Positions 7,005 to 12,499 of a stretch of 12,499 nt of DNA are shown one piece after another. The DNA is from Clostridiales bacterium (GTDB taxonomy: Bacteria; Bacillota; Clostridia; Christensenellales; JAISNN01), in the NCBI GenBank assembly GCA_031273965.1, contig JAISQX010000131.1, positions 1 to 12,499 of the forward strand, read 5' to 3'. The translations under genes were made by a program, and so were the position numbers. Below the pieces are notes generated by a model. It saw only the letters and a program-made list of their open reading frames with translations. It did not search any database and had not been told where the DNA came from. The stretch's first letter is position 1, and each line of letters begins with the position of its first letter.

Positions 7005-7439
7005 TTAGATGTAAAACATGTATCCCGAGCCCAGGGTTCTGCTGTTATCCAACACCGCTTGAAGCGTTATATTTGAAAGTAAAGAATTAACGGTTTTGTC
7101 GAGAGGATCCCAAACGGTGTTTTGTATGGCCTTTTCAATATACGCCGCCGATTCCTCGGAACTCGTTTCGGCGCGCTCAAAAAGACCGGCTTCCGTAGCT
7201 TTTAATATTTCAAGCACGGTTATATTTTCCGCCGTCGTATCCAAAAGATATCCGCCTTGCGAGCCCTTGATAGATTGGACAAGCCCCGCGTTTTTTAACA
7301 GCGATAGCACTTGTTCAAGATAAATTTTTGAAATCCCGAGTTTTTTTGCGATATCGACGGCGGTCTGTTGCTGACCAAGCCGTTCGGCAAGGCTTAACAT
7401 AACGGCAATACCGTAACGTCCTTTTGTGGAGATTCTCAT
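7005..7439 (-). CDS. Rrf2 family regulator lacking Fe-S cysteines
   Basis: 144 aa, starting MRISTKGRYGIAVM, the standard opening of the Rrf2 family. The winged-helix DNA-binding region covers about residues 1-65 (AVDIAKKLGISKIYLEQVLSLLKNAG, then wing SIKGSQGGYLL), followed by a dimerisation helix and a C-terminal tail. The ATG at 7437-7439 is chosen over one further upstream (7490) because AAAGGA (7447-7452) lies 7 nt from it and homologues begin at this motif. The protein contains no cysteine, so it cannot hold an IscR- or NsrR-like Fe-S cluster through the usual three Cys. That places it with cluster-free members such as CymR, the cysteine-metabolism repressor. Its position next to a desulfurase and a thiolation gene makes a sulfur-related role reasonable but unproven. 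Confidence 0.88.
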   Translation of the reverse strand: MRISTKGRYGIAVMLSLAERLGQQQTAVDIAKKLGISKIYLEQVLSLLKNAGLVQSIKGSQGGYLLDTTAENITVLEILKATEAGLFERAETSSEESAAYIEKAIQNTVWDPLDKTVNSLLSNITLQAVLDNSRTLGSGYMFYI

Positions 7440-7446
7440 TTTGTTA

Positions 7447-7452
7447 TCCTTT
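7447..7452 (-). promoter_or_regulatory. Ribosome binding site of the Rrf2 gene
   Basis: AAAGGA on the minus strand, 7 nt from ATG at 7439. It decides the start of the Rrf2 protein at MRISTKGRYG and excludes the 17-residue upstream extension. Confidence 0.7.
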
Positions 7453-7499
7453 CGGGCGTAAAATACGGGTAAGCATACTTTCGCGACCAATAATCTAAA

Positions 7500-7544
7500 T
7501 TTATATGTTTACTATATTTTAATGCAAAAACAAAAAAAAATCAA
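7500..7544 (-). promoter_or_regulatory. Candidate promoter region of the Rrf2 gene
   Basis: Two overlapping sigma-A type matches are visible on the minus strand: TTGATT (7539-7544), 17 nt, TAAAAT (7516-7521); and TTGCAT (7522-7527), 16 nt, TATAAA (7500-7505). The second is nearer the gene and would give a leader of about 55 nt. The stretch is very AT-rich, so chance matches are possible. I cannot tell which one is used or recognise an Rrf2 operator in it. Confidence 0.4.
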
Positions 7545-7623
7545 CGGATTTGACGAACGGAAATAATTTTTACCGAGATTTTCTCATATGCGTATTAGTT
7601 TATACTTTTTTGTTAATCTATGT

Positions 7624-7642
7624 AAAGCGCTATATTCGCTTT
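7624..7642. terminator. Hairpin downstream of the PRC-barrel gene
   Basis: AAAGCG (7624-7629) and CGCTTT (7637-7642) form a perfect 6-bp stem with a 7-nt loop, 57 nt beyond the stop of the minus-strand PRC-barrel gene. There is no T-run after it in that direction, so it is a weak candidate for the transcript end. The rest of 7545-7698 shows no gene. Confidence 0.25.
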
Positions 7643-7698
7643 CTCCATTTGTTAGAGGACGTACGTTTATGAGCGTTTTACAACGGCATGGACGCAAT

Positions 7699-8631
7699 TC
7701 AGCCTCTTAAGAGCGAACTAAAGGTTAATTCTACCAATTTACCATAAGCTCCGGCTTTTTCTACAATCGAATCGGTTATGACTTCGCCTCCTGCGATTAG
7801 GACTTCATTTTCCGGATTTTTTATATCGTCGCCTACCGTTCGCCCCAAAAGAAAGGTATAGTCGCCGATAAGTTTTTTGGGATATTTACGGCGTGGATTT
7901 TGAACCGCGGCGAAAACCGCGGATGACTGGCTTGGATTCGCGTTTGTTTCTTTTATGAAGGCAATCGACGAAGTGCCGGAGTACTCGTCCTCTTTTAAAT
8001 CACTCGCGGAAATGAGGGCGTATGTTTTTTCTTCGGCGGAACTCAATCGGGTCGATTCTTGAGCGATATTCACGTTTTCCGTATGTTTTATCGGAGGCGC
8101 GGCGTTTGAGAATTTAACCTTGGAGGCAAAGGAAAGAGGATTTGTATTTGAGCGATTTTCGTCGCCGGTTTTTTCCGCTTGTCTAAGCCGATTTTTTTTA
8201 TGCGCGGCTTTTGCGACTATGACGTCCTCAGAGATGCTTATGATTTTTTGTATTCCGAACGGACGATCGTACACGAGCTTGGTTATTTGAAAAGAGCGGT
8301 TAAAGCGCATGTCGATAAGATAGCCGTACAAAAGCCCCGCCTGATTGAATACGGGGACGTTTAAGGGCGCGTCTATCGCTTCGTCATAGCCGGGACGCGG
8401 GATCTCTTTTATCGTCTCGGTTATTAGCGCGTCTTTAAAAGAGAAAATGCAGGCGGGGTCTATATATACGTATCGTTGACCCTTTACGCCGTTGTCCATG
8501 TAGATTATGCCGACTTTGAATGCGGACAAGTATTTTAATGTGCGAGAGACGACGGCGCCGACGACAATACCCTCATATTTTGCGCTTTTTGAATTGATTA
8601 TTTTTTTTCCGAATATCTCTTTTAATAGCAT
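7699..8631 (-). CDS. Two-PRC-barrel protein with RpoC-like C-terminal segment
   Basis: 310 aa, no signal peptide or membrane segment, so cytoplasmic. Residues 1-72 look like a first PRC-barrel (LLKEIFGKKIINSKSAKYEG, then short strands), and 86-141 like a second (LNVPVFNQAGLLYGYLIDM, ISISEDVIVAK). PRC-barrels are small beta-barrels found in ribosome maturation (RimM) and in proteins binding RNA or other proteins. Residues 142-250 are a polar Ser/Asn/Ala-rich linker, probably disordered. The end (about 256-303, FLLGRTVGDDIKNPENE, GGEVITDSIVEKAGAYGKLVEL) resembles the segment GR-x-L-x-x-DI...G-x-x-I-T-x-x-x that occurs in RNA polymerase beta'. GGAG (8639-8642) is 7 nt from the ATG. Its function is unknown. 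A perfect 8-bp inverted repeat lies directly upstream, and the next gene on the right is divergent. Confidence 0.72.
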   Translation of the reverse strand: MLLKEIFGKKIINSKSAKYEGIVVGAVVSRTLKYLSAFKVGIIYMDNGVKGQRYVYIDPACIFSFKDALITETIKEIPRPGYDEAIDAPLNVPVFNQAGLLYGYLIDMRFNRSFQITKLVYDRPFGIQKIISISEDVIVAKAAHKKNRLRQAEKTGDENRSNTNPLSFASKVKFSNAAPPIKHTENVNIAQESTRLSSAEEKTYALISASDLKEDEYSGTSSIAFIKETNANPSQSSAVFAAVQNPRRKYPKKLIGDYTFLLGRTVGDDIKNPENEVLIAGGEVITDSIVEKAGAYGKLVELTFSSLLRG

Positions 8632-8648
8632 ATGAAAACTCCGACATT

Positions 8649-8676
8649 TTTTGATTTAGTCAATATTTAATCAAAA
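8649..8676. repeat. 8-bp perfect inverted repeat upstream of PRC-barrel gene
   Basis: TTTTGATT (8649-8656) and AATCAAAA (8669-8676) are exact reverse complements separated by 12 nt. The element begins 6 nt beyond the GGAG ribosome binding site of the PRC-barrel gene, in its leader or promoter. It may be an operator or an mRNA hairpin. In AT-rich DNA such a repeat can also occur by chance. Confidence 0.4.
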
Positions 8677-8918
8677 TCTATTTTCGCGGCGCTCCTTGAG
8701 CGTATTTATGACCTAAGACGCGAGCCAAAAAGAACGAACCCGATGTATACGTGTAATATCTTATGCGTAAAGACCGCGAATCATTCTTTAATTCGTCGCA
8801 TAGAGCGCATAACGCGTCGCGCCCGAACTAAAAAACGGAAAGCGCTTGCGTCGGAAGAAAAACAGCAAAAATATTCAAAAATAATGGTAATACAATCGGC
8901 ATGTTCTAAAATATCTGT
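8677..8918. other. Divergent intergenic region, no gene seen
   Basis: Part of the 388-nt gap between the divergent PRC-barrel gene and cwlD. A reading frame from 8743 runs into cwlD in another frame, but its product is Arg/Lys-rich and ribosomal or domain motifs are absent, so I do not call it. There is a small palindrome AAGCGCTT in the middle. No tRNA-like fold, riboswitch core or convincing -35/-10 pair was found on either strand. Confidence 0.4.
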
Positions 8919-8919
8919 C

Positions 8920-8931
8920 ATAAAATTTTAT
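8920..8931. repeat. AT-rich 12-bp palindrome next to DnaA boxes
   Basis: ATAAAATTTTAT is a perfect palindrome 6 nt before the first DnaA-like box. It could be an easily melted element beside the boxes or part of an unrecognised promoter. Confidence 0.4.
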
Positions 8932-8937
8932 AGGAAC

Positions 8938-8992
8938 TTATTCACATATTTATCCACAATTAACGCCGAATGTTTAAAAATGCTGTGGATAA
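8938..8992. promoter_or_regulatory. Cluster of three DnaA-box-like sites upstream of cwlD
   Basis: TTATTCACA (8938-8946) and TTATCCACA (8950-8958) are direct copies 12 nt apart on the + strand, and TGTGGATAA (8984-8992) is the exact reverse complement of the second. All fit the DnaA consensus TTATNCACA, and two equal the strong E. coli R1-type box. Three consensus 9-mers in 55 bp, all intergenic, is far from random. No dnaA, dnaN or rpmH is near, so this is more likely a DnaA-binding cluster regulating cwlD or titrating DnaA than the chromosomal origin itself, though the latter cannot be excluded from this window. Confidence 0.6.
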
Positions 8993-9019
8993 CTTCGAGA
9001 AAAAGAGGATTATTATCAT

Positions 9020-9751
9020 ATGTTTTTGCTTATAAAAAGAAAATCGGTGATTTTGGGAGCGATTATAATACTGTCGGCATATTCGCTTTTGTCGATTTTT
9101 TACGGAATAAAGACGGCGGCATACGGCGGAAGAAGCAATATTATCGTAGTGGACGCCGGACACGGAGGAGTGGATAAAGGAGTAACGGGAACAAAGACGG
9201 GCGTTAAAGAAAGCGATTTAAATCTCAAATATGCGCTCCTAATAAAAGAAGCGTTGGAAAAACAGGGATTTAGGGTTATTTTGACGCGCGTCGATGAAAA
9301 CGGGCTGTACGAACAAACCTGGTTTAGTTCCGAAATGTCCGAAGAGTCGCGAAAGGCGCGGGATATGAAAAAAAGAAAAGAAATAATCTTAAACGCCAAA
9401 CCTGCGTGCGTCATAAGCGTTCATATGAATTTTTTTGAACAAAGCGCCGTGAGGGGCGCGCAAGTTTTTTATGATCCCTTAAACAAGCAATCAAAAGAGA
9501 TGGCGTCGAGTCTTCAAGCCAGACTAAATATATTAAACGAAGAATATGCAAAAAAGACGGTTTCATCTTTACCGGGCGACTACTACATAATAAAATGTAC
9601 GGATTATCCGTCCTGTATAATCGAATGCGGCTTTTTAAGCAACAAGGAGGACGAGGAATTGCTTTTGGACGCGGCGTATCGGGAAAAATTGGTCTATGAA
9701 ATAATAAACGGGATAATAATATATTTGAATACCGTCGTGTCGGGAAAATAG
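9020..9751 (+). CDS. cwlD: N-acetylmuramoyl-L-alanine amidase, CwlD type
   Basis: 243 aa zinc amidase of the Amidase_3 family, which cleaves the bond between MurNAc and the stem peptide L-Ala. An N-terminal signal anchor (about 8-28) places the enzyme outside the membrane. Zinc and catalytic residues are present: VVDAGHGG with His48, KESDLN with Glu64, SVHMN with His135, and IIECGFLSN with Glu202. Size, single N-terminal membrane segment and the absence of cell-wall-binding repeats match CwlD, which in Bacillus makes muramic-delta-lactam in spore cortex; other Amidase_3 roles are possible. GAGG (9005-9008) precedes ATG 9020 with 11 nt spacing, slightly long. Three DnaA-like boxes lie 28 nt upstream, and a hairpin terminator follows at 9870-9919. 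Confidence 0.85.
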   Translation: MFLLIKRKSVILGAIIILSAYSLLSIFYGIKTAAYGGRSNIIVVDAGHGGVDKGVTGTKTGVKESDLNLKYALLIKEALEKQGFRVILTRVDENGLYEQTWFSSEMSEESRKARDMKKRKEIILNAKPACVISVHMNFFEQSAVRGAQVFYDPLNKQSKEMASSLQARLNILNEEYAKKTVSSLPGDYYIIKCTDYPSCIIECGFLSNKEDEELLLDAAYREKLVYEIINGIIIYLNTVVSGK

Positions 9752-9869
9752 CCGACGCGGTAAATTGTTACGATTTTAGGACGTTAAGCGCAAATTCTCT
9801 ATGGTCGTCGCTTTCCGCAAATTTGAAAGATAAATCGGAAAGGCTTACGTCGATTAAAAAAATGGATAA
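9752..9869 (+). other. 3' untranslated region of cwlD, no gene seen
   Basis: The cwlD frame stays open for 69 codons past its TAG, to a TAA at 9958-9960, but the translation has no recognisable motif and runs through the terminator hairpin, so it is treated as non-coding. Confidence 0.4.
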
Positions 9870-9919
9870 AAAAAACGCCTTTAGAAACCGCGGTCACAAG
9901 AGTTGTGGGCGCGTTTTTT
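9870..9919 (+). terminator. Probable intrinsic terminator after cwlD
   Basis: AAAAAACGC (9870-9878) pairs with GCGTTTTTT (9911-9919), and an inner stem CACAA-GAG-TTGTG lies at 9895-9907. The outer stem ends in six T's. It separates cwlD from the smc promoter. The A-tract/T-tract symmetry would also permit some termination on the minus strand. Confidence 0.6.
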
Positions 9920-10023
9920 GTTATAAAAAACCGACGGCGCGCGCGATTGGCATCGCATAACATAAGAAGAGAGATTTTTTTATCGCCCGCAAAAAGCGAA
10001 AGGTTTACATATCAAATATTATT
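9920..10023. other. Spacer between terminator and smc promoter, no gene seen
   Basis: Contains a CG-alternating run (about 9935-9945) and a small hairpin GCGAT-TGGC-ATCGC (9943-9956) without a following T-run. No open frame or recognisable RNA. Confidence 0.35.
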
Positions 10024-10051
10024 TTGAAAAACGTTCGGTTTATGGTATAAT
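10024..10051 (+). promoter_or_regulatory. Promoter of smc, extended -10
   Basis: TTGAAA (10024-10029), 16 nt, TATAAT (10046-10051) with TG at 10043-10044 in the extended -10 position. It puts the transcript start near 10058 and gives an untranslated leader of about 120 nt before the smc start. Confidence 0.75.
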
Positions 10052-10056
10052 ATAAG

Positions 10057-10082
10057 CGAAGAGCGTTTGGCAGGCGCTTTCG
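10057..10082 (+). other. 5'-end hairpin of the smc leader
   Basis: CGAA(g)AGCG at 10057-10065 pairs with CGCTTTCG at 10075-10082, giving eight base pairs with one bulged G and a 9-nt loop. It would sit at the very 5' end of the smc transcript, where such stems commonly protect mRNA from decay. Downstream, 10103-10130 is a T- and A-rich stretch with a second TATAAT (10108-10113) that lacks a good -35. Confidence 0.4.
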
Positions 10083-10161
10083 GATAATATCGCGGCGTTA
10101 GGTTTTTTATAATATATCAAAAATTTTTTTTCTATGAAAACATAGCGAGGCAAAATAATAC

Positions 10162-10166
10162 AAAGG
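10162..10166 (+). promoter_or_regulatory. Likely ribosome binding site of smc
   Basis: AAAGG, 11 nt before GTG 10178 and only 2 nt before the in-frame GTG 10169. The spacing excludes GTG 10169 and, although long, supports GTG 10178. The ATG at 10199 would remove the conserved first beta-strand of SMC. Confidence 0.45.
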
Positions 10167-10177
10167 TTGTGCGTCAG

Positions 10178-12499
10178 GTGAACTTTAATAAGATTGAAAT
10201 GCAGGGATTCAAATCTTTTGCGGACAGAACTGAGATAGAGTTTGACAACGAGGTTACGGCTATCGTCGGACCGAACGGTTGCGGCAAAAGCAATGTAGCC
10301 GACGCCGTTCGATGGGTTCTCGGAGAGCAAAGCGCAAAGACCTTGCGCGGCAAATCCATGCAGGACGTCATTTTTAACGGCACGGAAAACAGAAAATCAA
10401 CGTCGTACTGTGAGGTGTCGCTTTTTTTTGACAATAAAAGCCGCCTTTTCAATATAGATTTTGACGAACTTGTCCTAACGCGGAAGCTGGACAGATCGGG
10501 CGACAGCGAATACCTTATCAATAGAAATAATTGCCGTCTAAAGGATATAATCGACCTTCTGCGCGATACAGGCGCGGGCAGAGAGGGATACAGCATAATC
10601 GGGCAAGGCAGAATCGACGAGATTTTGAGCGCGAAGCCCGACGACAGGCGCAATATATTTGAAGAAGCCGCCGGCATTGCAAAGTCCAAGAGTAAAAAGC
10701 TTGAGGCAGAAAGAAAGCTTATGCGCACGCGTGATAATTTAAGCCGCCACGAGGATATCATGGGCGAGCTATATCACAGGCTTGAACCTTTAAAAAAGCA
10801 ATCGGAGGACGCGCAAAGGTACGTTGAGCTAAAGGACGAATTAAAGCTTAACGAAGTAAACGCTTACGTTTATCAATACGAAAATAATAACAGAGAAAGA
10901 GACGAGATAAATAAGCGTATCTTCGAAATCGACGAAAAGCTTGCCGCCGCGAAAAATATATACGACCAAACCGTTTCGGAATTTAATATAAGGCTTACCG
11001 AAATCGGCGGCGCGGATGAAAAAATAGCGTCTTTTCGCGAGGAATTGACGGCTTATCTCGTCGAAGCGGAAAAGAATGCCGGAGAATTTAAGTTGCGCAA
11101 CGAGAGGTTAAGCAATTTAAAATCCGAGCAAAGCCGTTTTGAAGCGGAATTGACCGCGCTTTTGGACGACGCGCATTCAAAGAGACTTGAAATCGGCGAA
11201 ATTGATTTTCGTTCGGAAGACTTAAAAAATCAGATAAAAAACAAAAACGCGCTTTTAGCGAGAGCCGGCAAAGAACTTAATATATTAAAGGAGAGCTTGA
11301 ACGAACGCGAGGGAACCATAGAGCAGAGCAATAAGAGTATCATTGACAATATAAACAGACTCTCAGATATAAAAGCCAATATGTCGCAGCTTTTGAAAGA
11401 GGAAGAGCTTTTAAAAGAAAAAGACGGAGAGTTGGCGAGGAAGTCCGAAGAGTTAAGGGATATGCTTGTTTTGTGCGGGGAGACAAAGCAAAAGATCGCC
11501 GCCGAAGCCGCGATAAAAAAGGCGGAGATAGACGGCGGCGAAGCCGAGTTGCTTCGTTTGGATAAAAGTTATGCGGAGAAGCAAATAAGCCTATCCGGGA
11601 GCAGGGAAGAGAGTAAGAGCCTCGGTCAGCGTATAGCCGCGCTTCAGACCAAGGTAAAGATGCTTGACGACATAAAAAACGAGTATGAAGGCTATAGCTA
11701 TCCCGTAAAGAAGCTTATGTTGGACAGCAAGAGCGATACACGTCTGAGGGATAAAAATTTAGGCGTTCTGGCGGAAGTTATAAAGGTGGATGAAAAATAC
11801 GAGCACGCCATAGACGCGGCTTTGGGCGCGGCTTTGCAGAACGTTATAGTCAACCGTGAAGAGGACGCCAAGTTCCTAATCGAATATCTTAAAGAAAAAC
11901 GGTACGGACGCGTTACTTTTTTACCGCTTACGAGCGTACGGGCGCGATTATTGGAGCGCGAATACGACGGAATACTAAAGACGGCAGGGTGCTTCGGGGC
12001 GGCGTCCGAACTTATCGGCTACGACCCGAAATTCCGGGACGTGATAAGGAACCTATTGGGGCGCACCGTCATAGTCGATACGACGGATACCGCAATCTCT
12101 ATGGCGAAAAAATACAATTACGCTTTTAGAATAGTCACTTTGGAAGGCGACATATTTATGACAAGCGGAGCAATCTCGGGGGGAAGCAGAAAGAACGACA
12201 GCAATGCCGATATCATAAGCCGAGATAGGAACATCGCTCAGACGAGAGCCGCTCTTAAGATAAGCGTTGACAAATACGGAGCTTTGGAGCGGGGCTTGAA
12301 AGCGACGGAAGTCGAGACCGACGCGTTGAAAACCGCAACGGCAAAGAAACAGAGTCAATTAAAAACGGACGAAATAGCCTATGCGTCGCTTATAGAGCGG
12401 CTTGAAAAAGCAACGGCGCAATTTAATGCCTACGAAGTCGAAAAAAGAGGACTTTTTGAGCAAAGAAAAGCCGTGGAAGCGCGAATAACCGAGATAAGG
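10178..12499 (+). CDS. smc: Chromosome segregation ATPase SMC, N-terminal two-thirds (runs off right edge)
   Basis: 774 codons are visible and the frame is open at the edge; bacterial SMC is usually about 1,150-1,200 aa. From GTG 10178 the protein begins MNFNKIEMQGFKSFADRTEI, the standard SMC opening. Walker A GPNGCGKS is at 31-38 and the Q-loop region YSIIGQGRIDEIL follows about residue 140, then the conserved FEEAAGI. A long heptad-rich coiled coil (about 165-500), the hinge (about 505-660, with YEGYSYPVK, GVLAEVIKV, AIDAALGAALQ and SGAISGG) and the start of the returning coil follow. The second half of the ATPase (signature motif and Walker B) lies beyond the window. SMC dimers with ScpA and ScpB load at the origin and align chromosome arms. 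rnc is often just upstream of smc in Bacillota; here smc has its own promoter behind cwlD. Confidence 0.96.
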   Translation, partial: MNFNKIEMQGFKSFADRTEIEFDNEVTAIVGPNGCGKSNVADAVRWVLGEQSAKTLRGKSMQDVIFNGTENRKSTSYCEVSLFFDNKSRLFNIDFDELVLTRKLDRSGDSEYLINRNNCRLKDIIDLLRDTGAGREGYSIIGQGRIDEILSAKPDDRRNIFEEAAGIAKSKSKKLEAERKLMRTRDNLSRHEDIMGELYHRLEPLKKQSEDAQRYVELKDELKLNEVNAYVYQYENNNRERDEINKRIFEIDEKLAAAKNIYDQTVSEFNIRLTEIGGADEKIASFREELTAYLVEAEKNAGEFKLRNERLSNLKSEQSRFEAELTALLDDAHSKRLEIGEIDFRSEDLKNQIKNKNALLARAGKELNILKESLNEREGTIEQSNKSIIDNINRLSDIKANMSQLLKEEELLKEKDGELARKSEELRDMLVLCGETKQKIAAEAAIKKAEIDGGEAELLRLDKSYAEKQISLSGSREESKSLGQRIAALQTKVKMLDDIKNEYEGYSYPVKKLMLDSKSDTRLRDKNLGVLAEVIKVDEKYEHAIDAALGAALQNVIVNREEDAKFLIEYLKEKRYGRVTFLPLTSVRARLLEREYDGILKTAGCFGAASELIGYDPKFRDVIRNLLGRTVIVDTTDTAISMAKKYNYAFRIVTLEGDIFMTSGAISGGSRKNDSNADIISRDRNIAQTRAALKISVDKYGALERGLKATEVETDALKTATAKKQSQLKTDEIAYASLIERLEKATAQFNAYEVEKRGLFEQRKAVEARITEIR

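Noticed and set aside
8938..8992. Chromosomal replication origin
   Set aside because: No dnaA, dnaN, recF, gyr or rpmH genes nearby and no extended AT-rich unwinding region; kept only as a DnaA-box cluster.
8743..9177. Open frame of 144 codons overlapping the cwlD start
   Set aside because: It overlaps cwlD in another frame, runs through the DnaA-box cluster, has a low-quality Arg/Lys-rich product and no ribosome binding site.
9752..9960. Extension of the cwlD frame past its stop as a hidden domain or readthrough product
   Set aside because: No motif is recognisable, amidase length is already complete, and the stretch includes the terminator hairpin.

Overview
The window looks like chromosomal DNA of a Bacillota (Clostridia-type) bacterium, probably an uncultured, gut-type lineage. 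The support is: Gram-positive style Shine-Dalgarno sites (AGGA, GGAG, AAGGGA), extended -10 promoters, a CwlD-type amidase, an Rrf2 regulator, a two-PRC-barrel protein, and surface proteins carrying a C-terminal membrane segment followed by lysines. The taxonomic placement is inference; no rRNA or tRNA gene is present. No CRISPR array, insertion sequence or phage gene is visible.

Layout. (1) 1-512 holds the 3' end of a Gly-rich surface protein with GLUG-like repeats. (2) 598-4101 is a tight two-gene unit on the + strand: a MacB/FtsX-type ABC transporter (ATPase and permease in one chain) and, 15 nt downstream, a membrane-anchored SGNH/GDSL-fold protein whose catalytic Ser and His positions are Ala and Tyr, so it is probably a pseudoenzyme. 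(3) 4199-4879 holds a TetR-family repressor with a near-consensus promoter and a 14-bp near-palindrome over its predicted start site, which suggests autorepression. (4) 4954-6931 holds a cysteine desulfurase (IscS/NifS class) and, after 1 nt, a TtcA-type PP-loop protein. Together they look like a sulfur-transfer unit for tRNA thiolation. (5) On the - strand, convergent with that unit, lie an Rrf2-family regulator with no cysteine at all (7005-7439) and a PRC-barrel protein with an RpoC-like tail (7699-8631). (6) The 388-nt gap 8632-9019 contains an 8-bp inverted repeat in front of the PRC-barrel gene and, just before cwlD, three DnaA-box-like 9-mers beside a 12-bp AT palindrome. (7) cwlD (9020-9751) is followed by a terminator. 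Then a strong promoter with a 5' leader hairpin leads into smc, which runs off the right edge (10178-12499, 774 codons seen).

How the genes may work together. The left third is envelope-related (surface repeats, export ABC, anchored SGNH-fold protein). The middle is sulfur handling, and the cysteine-free Rrf2 may belong to the same theme, as in CymR-type regulators. The right side is envelope amidase and chromosome organisation. The points most worth a second look are the active-site-less SGNH partner of the ABC transporter, the DnaA-box cluster away from any visible dnaA, and the divergent desulfurase/TtcA pair.
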